DNA of 62,937 nt from Planctomycetota bacterium (GTDB taxonomy: Bacteria; Planctomycetota; UBA1135; UBA2386): positions 1 through 62,937 of the forward strand of contig JAEUHS010000082.1 of NCBI GenBank assembly GCA_016794035.1, in the 5' to 3' direction. How positions within the stretch are numbered: the first letter of the stretch is position 1; each line of letters opens with the position of its first letter. The position numbers were made by a program, and so were the translations under genes. Shown one piece after another: positions 50,894-58,871 of this stretch. A model generated the notes under the pieces. The model did not search any database and was not told where the DNA came from. It saw nothing but the letters and a program-made list of their open reading frames with translations.

Positions 50894-52336
50894 ATGCAGA
50901 ACGGACCCGACGTCGCCCGCGAGATCGCCCGCCAGCTCACCGCCGCCGAGCAGGACGTGCTGCGCCTCGGCCAGCAGCTGCAGGGCATGCGGGCCGAACT
51001 CGAGCAGCTGCGCGCCGAAGAGACGCGTCGCATCGCCGAGCTGGCCAAGGTGCGCCTCGGCGAGCTCGACGCCGACCGCATCACCAGCGGCCTCGACGCC
51101 GCCGACCGCGAGGCCCTGGCCCGGCTCGAGGCGCGCGACCGGGAACGCGCGCGGCTGCAGACGGCGATCGACGCCGGGGCCCGCGCGCTGGCCGGCCTGA
51201 TGCAGGAGCGCACGACCCGCGTGCAGGCACGCGATGCCGCGGGCAGGGCGCGCGACGAGCGCATCGCGGCGACGATGCAGCGGCTGGCCGAGGTCGAGGC
51301 GTGGCAGGTGCAGCGCGAGCACGTCGCGTTCTGCACCAGCCAGGCCCAGAACGCCGACGACAAGGCGAAGCAGGCCGAGACCGACCGCGATCGCAAGCGC
51401 AAGCCCTACGAGGCCGACAAGCTGTTCCGCTACCTGTGGCGGCGCCGCTACCGGTTCCCGGACTACCGCGCGCTGCCGCTGTTCCGCACGCTCGACGGCT
51501 GGGTCGCGCGCCTGTGCGGCTACGACACCGCGCACCGCGACTACGGCATGCTGCTGGCGATCCCCGAGCGGCTGCGCGCCCACGCCACGGGCCTCGCGGC
51601 GACCGCCGCGGCCGCGGCCGAGCAGCTGACCGCGCTCGAGACCGAGGCGATGCGCGCCGACGGCGTGCCGCAGCTCGACGACGCCCTGCAACAGGCGCAA
51701 CGACGGCTCGAGGACAACGAGGCGCAGCTCGCCGCCGCCGAGCGCGACCAGGAGAGCCGGTTCGCGCAGCGGGCCGCGCTCGACGCCGGCGCCGATGCGA
51801 ACAGCAAGCAGGCCATGCAGGTGATCGACGCCCAGCTGGCCAGTGAAGACGTCGTCACGCTGCGCGCCGACGCGGAACGCACGGCGACCACCGCCGACGA
51901 CGAACTGGTGCGGCGGATCGCCGAGCTGCGGCAGCGCGCCGAGCGACTGACCGGCGAGCTCGCTGCCGTCGACGCCCGGCATCGGGAGGCCCAGCTCGCG
52001 CGCGGCCGGGTGCAGGAGCTGTCGAGCCGCTTCCGCCGCGAAGGTTACGACGCCGGCGACTCGCTGTTCGACGGGCTCGACGTGGCCTGGCTGCTCGGGC
52101 GACTGCTGTCGGGCGCGTTGCGCGGCAACGACGCCTGGTCGACGGTGCGCCAGCGGCAGCGCTGGCGGCCGTCGCCGTCGCGCGGCGTGTTCGGCGGCAG
52201 CAGCGGCGGCGGCATCCGGATCGGCGGCATCAAGATCGGCGGCGGTGGCTTCGGCGGCTTCGGCGGCGGCGGCGGCTTCCGCGGCGGCGGTGGCTTCGGC
52301 GGCGGCGGCGGCTTCCGCACCGGCGGCGGGTTCTAG
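50894..52336 (+). CDS. Coiled-coil protein with Gly/Phe-rich tail
   Basis: The 480-residue protein is not recognised. It is helical, with two coiled-coil blocks (about 5-145 and 225-365) split by a compact RKPYEADKLFRYLWRRRYRFPDYRALP region (about 165-210). The last 50 residues are a low-complexity tail of GGGGF and GGFGG repeats after SRGVFGGSSGGG, similar in kind to tails of TPM or YgcG-like proteins. ATG 50894 was chosen; GTG 50888, overlapping the previous stop, is also possible. It is the third gene of the coupled module. Confidence 0.65.
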   Translation: MQNGPDVAREIARQLTAAEQDVLRLGQQLQGMRAELEQLRAEETRRIAELAKVRLGELDADRITSGLDAADREALARLEARDRERARLQTAIDAGARALAGLMQERTTRVQARDAAGRARDERIAATMQRLAEVEAWQVQREHVAFCTSQAQNADDKAKQAETDRDRKRKPYEADKLFRYLWRRRYRFPDYRALPLFRTLDGWVARLCGYDTAHRDYGMLLAIPERLRAHATGLAATAAAAAEQLTALETEAMRADGVPQLDDALQQAQRRLEDNEAQLAAAERDQESRFAQRAALDAGADANSKQAMQVIDAQLASEDVVTLRADAERTATTADDELVRRIAELRQRAERLTGELAAVDARHREAQLARGRVQELSSRFRREGYDAGDSLFDGLDVAWLLGRLLSGALRGNDAWSTVRQRQRWRPSPSRGVFGGSSGGGIRIGGIKIGGGGFGGFGGGGGFRGGGGFGGGGGFRTGGGF

Positions 52337-52396
52337 CCGGCGACACCGACAAGCCGCACTCGCGCCGGCGCACCTGCCGCGGCAGGATGCGCGACC

Positions 52397-54097
52397 ATGT
52401 CGCTCGCGGCCATGCTGTTGTCGTGCCTCGTGGCGTTCGCGCTCGCCCACCGCTTCTACGGTCGGCTGCTGGCGCGCTGGTTCGGGCTCGACGCCAGGAC
52501 CGTGACGCCGGCGCACGCGTGCCGCGACGGCGAGGACTTCGTGCCGACGCCGCGCTTCTACCTGCTGTCGCAGCACTTCTCGGCGATCTCGGCGGCGGGG
52601 CCGATCGCGGGGCCGATCTTCGCGGCGATCTGGTTCGGCTGGGAACCGGCGTTCTGGTGGATCGTGCTCGGCTGCATCTTCATCGGCGCGATGCACGACT
52701 TCGGCGCCTTGGTCGCGTCGGTGCGCCATGGCGCCGGCTCGGTCGCGCAGGTGCTGCGCCGGCACCTGAATCCGCGCAGCTACGCGGCGTTCACGGTCTA
52801 CATCTGGCTGGCGCTGATCTACGTGATCATCGCCTTCACCGACGTCACCGCGCGCGCGTTCGTCGAGGCGGTCGACGTGGTCGTGCCGGGCATCGACACG
52901 AACATCCGCATCGACGGCGCCGGCGTCGCGTCGAGCTCGATGCTCTACCTCGCGCTCAGCCTGCTGATGGGCGTCGTGGTGAAGTTCCTGCGGCCGCCGC
53001 TGTGGCTGACGACGCTGGTGTTCGTGCCGGCGGTCGGCGTGGCGATCTGGCTCGGACCGATGCTGCCGATCGACTGGCGGCTCGACGGCGCGGTGCCGTC
53101 GCTGGGCTGGGCGTGGGCGATCCTGGTCTACTGCGGCATCGCCTCGGTGCTGCCGCTGTGGCTGCTGCTGCAGCCGCGCGGCTACCTCGGCGGGTTCTTC
53201 CTCTACCTGACGCTCGGCGGCGGCCTGCTCGGCCTGCTGTGGTCGAACCCGACGATCGCATGGCCGGCGAGCCACGGCTTCACCGGCACGAACGGGCAGC
53301 CGCTGGTGCCGTTCCTGTTCATCACCATCGCCTGCGGCGCCTGCAGCGGCTTCCACGGCCTGGTCTGTTCGGGCACGACCAGCAAGCAGATCGACAAGGA
53401 GCCCGACGCGCACCTGGTCGGCTACGGCGGCATGCTGCTCGAAGGCGTCGTCGCGCTGCTGGCGCTGGCCTGCGTGATGATGCTGAAGCCCGGTTCCGAA
53501 CTCGCCGGCAAGGGGCCCGACAAGATCTTCGGCGTCGGCATCGGCTCGTTCCTGCACCAGCTCGGCGTGCCGCTGCAGTTCGCGGTGACGTTCGGCATGC
53601 TCGCGTTCGCGACGTTCGTCTACGACACGCTGGACGTCTGCACGCGGCTCGCGCGCTACCTGTTCTGCGAGTTCACCGGCTGGCGCACGCGCACGGCCGG
53701 CGTCGTCGGCACCGTGGTGTCGCTGGTGCTGCCGGCGTGGTTCGTCGCGCAGACGGTGACCAATGCCAGGGGCCAGGTCGTGCCCGCCTACCTGGTGATC
53801 TGGCCGCTGTTCGGTTCGACCAACCAGCTGCTGGCCGGACTGACGCTGGTCGGCCTGTCGCTGTGGCTCGCGCACACCGACAGGAACGTCTGGCTGCGGC
53901 TCGCGGTCGGCGTGCCGATGGTGTTCATGATGGGCATGACGATCGGCGCGCTGGTGCTGCAGATCGCCGGTGCCACCGATCCCATGCTGGCCGTCGTCGC
54001 CGCCGTGCTGCTGCTGCTCGCGCTGTGGATCACCGCCGAGGCCGCCTGGGCGCTGCTGCGGCGCCGGCCGCTTGCCGCTCCGGTGACGCAGGGCTAG
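52397..54097 (+). CDS. cstA: Carbon starvation protein CstA family carrier
   Basis: The 566-residue protein has about 14-16 membrane helices. Conserved blocks are HFSAISAAGPIAGPIFAAIWFGW, FIGAMHDFGALVASVRH, CGACSGFHGLVCSGTTSKQIDKE and FGSTNQLLAGLTL, all typical of CstA/BtsT, which import pyruvate or peptides under carbon limitation. It is shorter than the E. coli paralogues (about 700) because it lacks their N- and C-terminal extensions, as many non-enteric members do. It overlaps no neighbour. Confidence 0.93.
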   Translation: MSLAAMLLSCLVAFALAHRFYGRLLARWFGLDARTVTPAHACRDGEDFVPTPRFYLLSQHFSAISAAGPIAGPIFAAIWFGWEPAFWWIVLGCIFIGAMHDFGALVASVRHGAGSVAQVLRRHLNPRSYAAFTVYIWLALIYVIIAFTDVTARAFVEAVDVVVPGIDTNIRIDGAGVASSSMLYLALSLLMGVVVKFLRPPLWLTTLVFVPAVGVAIWLGPMLPIDWRLDGAVPSLGWAWAILVYCGIASVLPLWLLLQPRGYLGGFFLYLTLGGGLLGLLWSNPTIAWPASHGFTGTNGQPLVPFLFITIACGACSGFHGLVCSGTTSKQIDKEPDAHLVGYGGMLLEGVVALLALACVMMLKPGSELAGKGPDKIFGVGIGSFLHQLGVPLQFAVTFGMLAFATFVYDTLDVCTRLARYLFCEFTGWRTRTAGVVGTVVSLVLPAWFVAQTVTNARGQVVPAYLVIWPLFGSTNQLLAGLTLVGLSLWLAHTDRNVWLRLAVGVPMVFMMGMTIGALVLQIAGATDPMLAVVAAVLLLLALWITAEAAWALLRRRPLAAPVTQG

Positions 54098-54107
54098 CGT
54101 CGCCGGC

Positions 54108-55199
54108 ATGGCCCGCGGCGAACGCACGGCGACGACACGGCGCGGGCGCCGCCTGCTGTTGCTGGCGATCGGCCTCGCGGCGGGCCTGGTGCTGGCCGAG
54201 ACCGGCGTGCGCGTGGTGCGCGCGTTCGGCGACCCGGGCCGGCTCGAGGCGTCGCAGCTGCTCGCCGGATCGCCGACCGACGTGCCGCCGGGCACCGAGG
54301 CGAACCTGTCGCAGATCGTGCGCGCGGCGAAGAACCCGGCGATCGTCTACGAGCTGCGGCCCGACCTCGACGTGACCTTCCACGGCGTGCGCGTGCAGAC
54401 CAACGCCGACGGCTTCCGCGGGCCAGCGCGCGCGCGGGCGAAACCCGCGCACGGCTACCGCATCGTCGGCCTCGGCGACTCGGTGCTGTTCGGCTGGGGC
54501 GTGCCGTTCGCGGCGTGTGGCCTCAGCGTGCTCGAACAGCGCCTGCAGGTCGCGCTGCCCGACCGCGTCGTCGAGGCGATCGACACCGGCGTGCCCGGCT
54601 ACAACACGGCGATGGAGGCGGAGGTGCTGCGCGACAAGGGCCTGCCGTTCGCGCCCGACCTGGTGCTCGTCGACTTCGTCGGCAACGACTTCGACCTGCC
54701 GGACTTCCTCTGGGACCAGCCGGACTACTGGAGCCTGCGCCGCAGCTTCCTGCTGGACCTGGCGCGCCGCGTGCTCTGGCGCCGGCACGCGCAGCTCGAG
54801 GGGCCGTTCGTCTGGCGGCCGGCCGACGCCGACGGCCGCGATCCGTCGGCGCGCGATCGCGTGCCGGCGGCGTACCGGCACCTGGTCGGCCCCGAGGCGT
54901 TCCGCCGCGCGCTGCAGGCGATCGTCGCGATGGGCCGCGAGCACGGGTTCCGGGTGCTGGTCACCGGCCACCACCTGCTGCTGCCGGAGGCGGCGGCGAT
55001 CTGCGCCGAACTCGGCGTACCCGTCGCGACGCCGGTGGAACGCACGCAGCGCTGGCTGTACGACCACGGCTTCGCCGACCTGACGCGGTCGCCGCTGACG
55101 CTCGGCGACGGCGACCCCCATCCATCGCCGCTGCTGCACCAATGGTGGGCCGAGGCCGTGCACGATCGCCTGCGCGAGCTCGGCTGGCTGCCGCCATGA
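54108..55199 (+). CDS. SGNH/GDSL hydrolase family membrane protein
   Basis: The 363-residue protein has an N-terminal membrane helix (about 14-32). A GDSL-type hydrolase domain has the nucleophile Ser125 in VGLGDSVLFGWG, the block III FVGNDFDLPDF (about 185-195), and a C-terminal catalytic Asp/His region (LGDGDPHPSPLLH). SGNH proteins of this membrane-linked kind often de-acylate or acylate surface polysaccharides. Its TGA overlaps the ATG of the next gene (ATGA). Confidence 0.82.
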   Translation: MARGERTATTRRGRRLLLLAIGLAAGLVLAETGVRVVRAFGDPGRLEASQLLAGSPTDVPPGTEANLSQIVRAAKNPAIVYELRPDLDVTFHGVRVQTNADGFRGPARARAKPAHGYRIVGLGDSVLFGWGVPFAACGLSVLEQRLQVALPDRVVEAIDTGVPGYNTAMEAEVLRDKGLPFAPDLVLVDFVGNDFDLPDFLWDQPDYWSLRRSFLLDLARRVLWRRHAQLEGPFVWRPADADGRDPSARDRVPAAYRHLVGPEAFRRALQAIVAMGREHGFRVLVTGHHLLLPEAAAICAELGVPVATPVERTQRWLYDHGFADLTRSPLTLGDGDPHPSPLLHQWWAEAVHDRLRELGWLPP

Positions 55200-56359
55200 C
55201 CACCCCCCTGCCCATGCGCCTGCTGCTCTGCCTCACGTTCGCCGCCCTCGCCGCCACGCTGCTGCCCGCGCAGCAGGCGAGCGCCGAACGGTTCCCCAAC
55301 GGCCCGTCGCGCGATCCGACGTTCTTCCCGCTCGGCGTCTGGCTGCAGTCGCCCCACAACGCGACGCGCTACCGCGACATCGGCGTCAACCTCTACGTCG
55401 GCCTCTACGAGGGACCGACCAGGTCGCAGCTGGAAGCCCTCGCTGCGGCCGGCATGCCGGTGATCTGCGCGCAGAACGAGGTCGGCCTCGCGCACGCGGG
55501 CGCGACGATCGTCGGCTGGCTGCAGCCCGACGAGCCCGACAATGCGCAGGGCCGCCGCCCGTTCGGCTACAGCCCGCCGATCCTGCCGTCGGTGATCGCC
55601 GCCGACTACGAACGCATGCACCGCGCCGACCCGACGCGACCGGTGCTGCTGAACGTCGGCCAGGGTGCGGCCTGGGACGCCTGGCACGGCCGCGGCGAAC
55701 GCACCGACCACCCCGAGGACTACGCCGAGTACGTCAAGGGCTGCGACATCGTGTCGTTCGACATCTACCCGGTCACCCACACGCATCGCGACGTGCAGGG
55801 CAAGCTCGAGTTCGTCGCCCGTGGCGTGCAGCGGCTGCTCGCCGCCGGCCGCGGCAAGAAGCCGGTCTGGGCCTGCATCGAGACCTCGCACATCGACAAC
55901 GGCAAGGCGCGGCCGAGCGCGGCCCAGGTGCGGAGCGAGGTGTGGATCGCGATCTGCAGCGGCGCCTCGGGCATCGTCTACTTCGCGCACGAGTTCGCGC
56001 CCGAGTTCGTCGAGGCCGGGCTGCTCGCGCACGACGACATCGCCGCCGCGGTGCGCGAGCTGAACGCCGAGGTGCTCGCGCAGGCGCCGGTGCTGAACAC
56101 CGAGCCGCTCGCCGACGCGGTCAAGGTGACCAGCAGGCCGAAGGTCGAACTCGCGCTGCGCGCCCATCGCGTCGGCGACACGCTGCACCTGTTCGTCGCC
56201 TCGCTGTCGGCCGACGCGACGCAGGCGCGCTTCCAGGTGCGCGGGCAGCGCAAGGGTGTGGTGCACGGCGCCGGCGCCGACCAACGCGCGCTCGCCGACG
56301 GCGTGTTCCACGACGAGATCCCCGGCTACGGCCACCGCCACTACCGCATCGAACCGTGA
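55196..56359 (+). CDS. Secreted TIM-barrel glycoside-hydrolase-like protein
   Basis: The 387-residue protein has a signal peptide (RLLLCLTFAALAATLLPAQ). The barrel-like chain has TFFPLGVWLQSP, GVNLYVGLYEG, IVGWLQPDEPDN, DIVSFDIYPVTH and KPVWACIETSHI. Acidic residues at the ends of predicted strands 4 and 7-8 (DEPD, ETSH) are suitable for glycosidase catalysis, but I do not recognise the family. It is translationally coupled to the SGNH hydrolase, suggesting a joint role in glycan trimming or surface carbohydrate remodelling. Confidence 0.72.
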   Translation: MTTPLPMRLLLCLTFAALAATLLPAQQASAERFPNGPSRDPTFFPLGVWLQSPHNATRYRDIGVNLYVGLYEGPTRSQLEALAAAGMPVICAQNEVGLAHAGATIVGWLQPDEPDNAQGRRPFGYSPPILPSVIAADYERMHRADPTRPVLLNVGQGAAWDAWHGRGERTDHPEDYAEYVKGCDIVSFDIYPVTHTHRDVQGKLEFVARGVQRLLAAGRGKKPVWACIETSHIDNGKARPSAAQVRSEVWIAICSGASGIVYFAHEFAPEFVEAGLLAHDDIAAAVRELNAEVLAQAPVLNTEPLADAVKVTSRPKVELALRAHRVGDTLHLFVASLSADATQARFQVRGQRKGVVHGAGADQRALADGVFHDEIPGYGHRHYRIEP

Positions 56360-56378
56360 GCGCCGCGGCGCGCGGCGA

Positions 56379-56594
56379 CTACCAGAACCCCAGCTGCTGG
56401 CCGACGAAGTAGACGCTGCCGGCCGTCACGAGCGTCAGCAACAGGCACCCCGTGCCCTCCTGGCGCGCGAAGTGCCGCCGCGCCCAGCGCCGCCCGGGAC
56501 CCGGCACCGAGTCGTAGCCCTGCGCGCGCAGCGGCCGGCTGCTCGGACCCTTGGTCAGCGGATCCGGCAGGTGCTCGAACGGGTTGTCGACCAT
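56379..56594 (-). CDS. Small membrane protein, hypothetical
   Basis: This 71-residue protein has a soluble, Pro/Arg-rich N-terminus (MVDNPFEHLPDPLTKGPS) and one C-terminal membrane helix (CLLLTLVTAGSVYFVG) ending GQQLGFW. The tail-anchored layout, and the ATG start with a coherent stop, support it as a real gene. It is not recognised. It lies alone between convergent genes. Confidence 0.55.
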   Translation of the reverse strand: MVDNPFEHLPDPLTKGPSSRPLRAQGYDSVPGPGRRWARRHFARQEGTGCLLLTLVTAGSVYFVGQQLGFW

Positions 56595-56766
56595 GGTCGG
56601 ACTCGGCGCCACACGGGTGGCCGCCGCGCGGGCGCGATGGTCGCATCCCGTCGCGGCCAATCATGCCAGGATGCGGCCGCCCGGTCCTGCGATCGCTGCT
56701 CGGCGCGCTGCCCGTCCGGGTCGCCGCTGCCGGCGGGCGCGCTGCGGCCACGTTCCGTCCGTCGAG

Positions 56767-57726
56767 TCACCGCGGCCGGGCGTGCACCATCACCGACGCG
56801 CCGCGACCACAAGCGCTCTCGAGCACGGAGAACGGTGTGCACAGCAGGGTCGTCGCCAGATAGGCGAAGTCCTTGCAGGCAGCGACCAGGCCGCGCGCGC
56901 CGCCGCTGCGTGCCCGGTGCGCCGGCGGATACAGGCCCGGGACGAGACTGTTGGCCAACAACGTGGGGTTGTCGCGCAGAGAGTGATGGTTCCGGGCCAG
57001 GATCTCGAAGCCGGCGTCGTTCAGGACCCGAATCAGGGTGCGATCGGAGTAGTCGACGAGGTGCCTCGGCACATCCAGGCCGGACCAGTGGCGACCGAGC
57101 AGCCGGGCCTGCCAGCTGCGGATGTTCGGCACCTGCAGCACGATCTCGCCACCCGGTGCCAGCAGGTCCCGCATGGCAGCGAGGATCGTCTGCGCCGCGC
57201 GTACGTGCTCGAGGAAATGAAACGCCGTCACCAGAGTGAACGAGCCCGGGCGCAACGGGCAATCCGTCGCGATGCCACGCACGGCGCGCAGGCCACGCGC
57301 CCGCACCGCACGCAGCGCGGGCAGCGACACGTCCATGCCACAGCTGTCCGCTTCACCGAGCGCCGCGAGGAACGAGCCGTCGCCGCAGCCGACGTCGAGC
57401 ACCGTCGGGGTCATGCCTCGGGCCCTTTGGGCAGCGAGGGCCCGGCGCACGAAGCGCACGTGGTCGCGCAGCACCAGGCGACGGTAGGCCTCCAGCAGAC
57501 CGCTCGGAGCCGTCGGGCGACCACCTTCGGCGGGCCCCAACCAGTAGTCGTCCGGGTAGTAGCCCGCCTGCTGTTCCAGCGTTGGCACCGGCTCGATGAA
57601 CACCGTGCCGCAGCCATCGCAGGCCTGCAGATCGAAGCGTTCGTCCGTGGTCCGGAACAGGTGGTCCCCCAGCTGGGCCCATCGCATGCGCGTGTTCGGG
57701 GAACTGCAGACGGGGCATGCCACCAT
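56767..57726 (-). CDS. Class I SAM-dependent methyltransferase with zinc ribbon
   Basis: The 319-residue protein begins with a zinc-ribbon-like ACPVCSS (about 4-8) and CDGCGTVF (about 36-40), followed by the SAM domain (about 105-230) with VLDVGCGDGSFLAAL, FHFLEHV and APGGEIVLQVPN. This zinc-ribbon-methyltransferase fusion is common in surface-polysaccharide clusters (O-antigen sugars). A membrane-associated C-terminal stretch (LATTLLCTPFSVLESA) follows. It is divergent from a GT2 gene. Confidence 0.85.
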   Translation of the reverse strand: MVACPVCSSPNTRMRWAQLGDHLFRTTDERFDLQACDGCGTVFIEPVPTLEQQAGYYPDDYWLGPAEGGRPTAPSGLLEAYRRLVLRDHVRFVRRALAAQRARGMTPTVLDVGCGDGSFLAALGEADSCGMDVSLPALRAVRARGLRAVRGIATDCPLRPGSFTLVTAFHFLEHVRAAQTILAAMRDLLAPGGEIVLQVPNIRSWQARLLGRHWSGLDVPRHLVDYSDRTLIRVLNDAGFEILARNHHSLRDNPTLLANSLVPGLYPPAHRARSGGARGLVAACKDFAYLATTLLCTPFSVLESACGRGASVMVHARPR

Positions 57727-57733
57727 CGTCCGC

Positions 57734-57739
57734 ACGATA
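57734..57739 (-). promoter_or_regulatory. Putative -10 box TATCGT before the methyltransferase gene
   Basis: TATCGT on the minus strand ends 7 bases before ATG 57726. An identical box for the opposite direction occurs at 57773. Confidence 0.5.
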
Positions 57740-57772
57740 CAACACGGCCTGCTGCGCGGCCCCCTCCGCGCG

Positions 57773-57778
57773 TATCGT
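57773..57778 (+). promoter_or_regulatory. Putative -10 box TATCGT before the GT2 gene
   Basis: TATCGT lies 28 bases before ATG 57807 in the 80-base divergent gap. Confidence 0.45.
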
Positions 57779-57806
57779 GTCGCCGCCGCCCGCCGCCGCC
57801 TCTGCC

Positions 57807-58844
57807 ATGCCCCCCGCTTCCACCCGCCCACGCGCCAGCGCCATCGTCGTGAACTGGAACGGTGGTGAGCTGCTCGACGAGTGCCTCGCCTCGTTGACGA
57901 CCCAGACAGTGCCCGACCTCGAGATCGTCCTGGTCGACAACAACAGCACCGACGGCAGCTTCGACCGCGCCAGGCAGCGCTACGGCGACCGGCTCGTCTG
58001 CATCGCCAATGCCCGCAACGAAGGGTTCGCCCGCGGCAACAACCAGGGCTTCGCCATCGCGCGCGGCGAGTGGCTGGTGCTGCTGAATCCCGACGCAACC
58101 GCCGCACCCGATGCAATCGCCGAGCTGCTGGGGTTTGCCGCCGACCGCGCAGAAGTCGGCATGCTGGCCTGCCGCGTGCACCGTCACAGCGATCCCAACT
58201 TCTTCGATTCCGCTGGGCTGCTGATCTATCCGGATGGCGTCAGTCGACCGCGCGGCTGGCAGGAGAAGGACCTCGGTCAGTACGACCGTCCCGATCAGGT
58301 GCTGGCCCCGCATGGCTGCGCGGCCGCCTACCGCAAGTCGATGCTCGACGAGCTCGGCGGCTTCGACGAGGCGTACTTCTGCTACCTCGAAGACCTCGAT
58401 CTGGGCATGCGCGGTCAGCTCGCGGGCTGGACCTGCTGGTACGTGCCGACGGCGCGCGTGCTGCACCACAAGTCGGCGGCGGCGGGCAACTACTCGAAGT
58501 TCAAGGCCTACCACGTCGAACGCAACCGGGTCTGGAACGCAGTCAAGCTGCTGCCGCGCTTCATCCTGGTGATGAGCCCGTTGTTCACGCTGAACCGCTA
58601 CATGATGCAAGGGTACGCGGCGGCGACCCACAGCGGTCTGTCGAGCGACTTCGTCAAGGAGTATTCCTGGCTGCAGCTGTCCGTCCTGCTGTTGCGCGCC
58701 TACGCCGCGGCCCTGTGGCGGCTGCCGGTGGTGCTGCTGCAACGGCGGCGGCTCACCAGGCAGCGCCGCATCACCACGCGGCAGTGGTACGACCTGATCA
58801 GCCGCTACAAGCTCGACGCGATCGAGTTGGCGCTCAAGTACTGA
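57807..58844 (+). CDS. Glycosyltransferase family 2 (rhamnosyltransferase-like)
   Basis: This GT-A enzyme of 345 residues has ASAIVVNWNGGELLDECLASL, the donor site DNNSTDGS, ARNEGFARGNNQGF, LLNPDA and the acceptor-side FCYLEDLDLGMR. The layout matches GT2 rhamnosyl- or galactofuranosyl-transferases of O-antigen assembly, and the NEGFARGNN motif is typical. A hydrophobic C-terminal region suggests membrane association. The partner methyltransferase is divergent. Confidence 0.88.
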   Translation: MPPASTRPRASAIVVNWNGGELLDECLASLTTQTVPDLEIVLVDNNSTDGSFDRARQRYGDRLVCIANARNEGFARGNNQGFAIARGEWLVLLNPDATAAPDAIAELLGFAADRAEVGMLACRVHRHSDPNFFDSAGLLIYPDGVSRPRGWQEKDLGQYDRPDQVLAPHGCAAAYRKSMLDELGGFDEAYFCYLEDLDLGMRGQLAGWTCWYVPTARVLHHKSAAAGNYSKFKAYHVERNRVWNAVKLLPRFILVMSPLFTLNRYMMQGYAAATHSGLSSDFVKEYSWLQLSVLLLRAYAAALWRLPVVLLQRRRLTRQRRITTRQWYDLISRYKLDAIELALKY

Positions 58845-58871
58845 CGCCGCCGGACGCTCTCCCGCGCGTCG

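Noticed and set aside
50759..54295. A 1178-codon minus-strand open frame opposite cstA and the Gly-rich protein
   Set aside because: Low-complexity Arg/Gln/His product; the plus strand carries CstA membrane helices and signature blocks.
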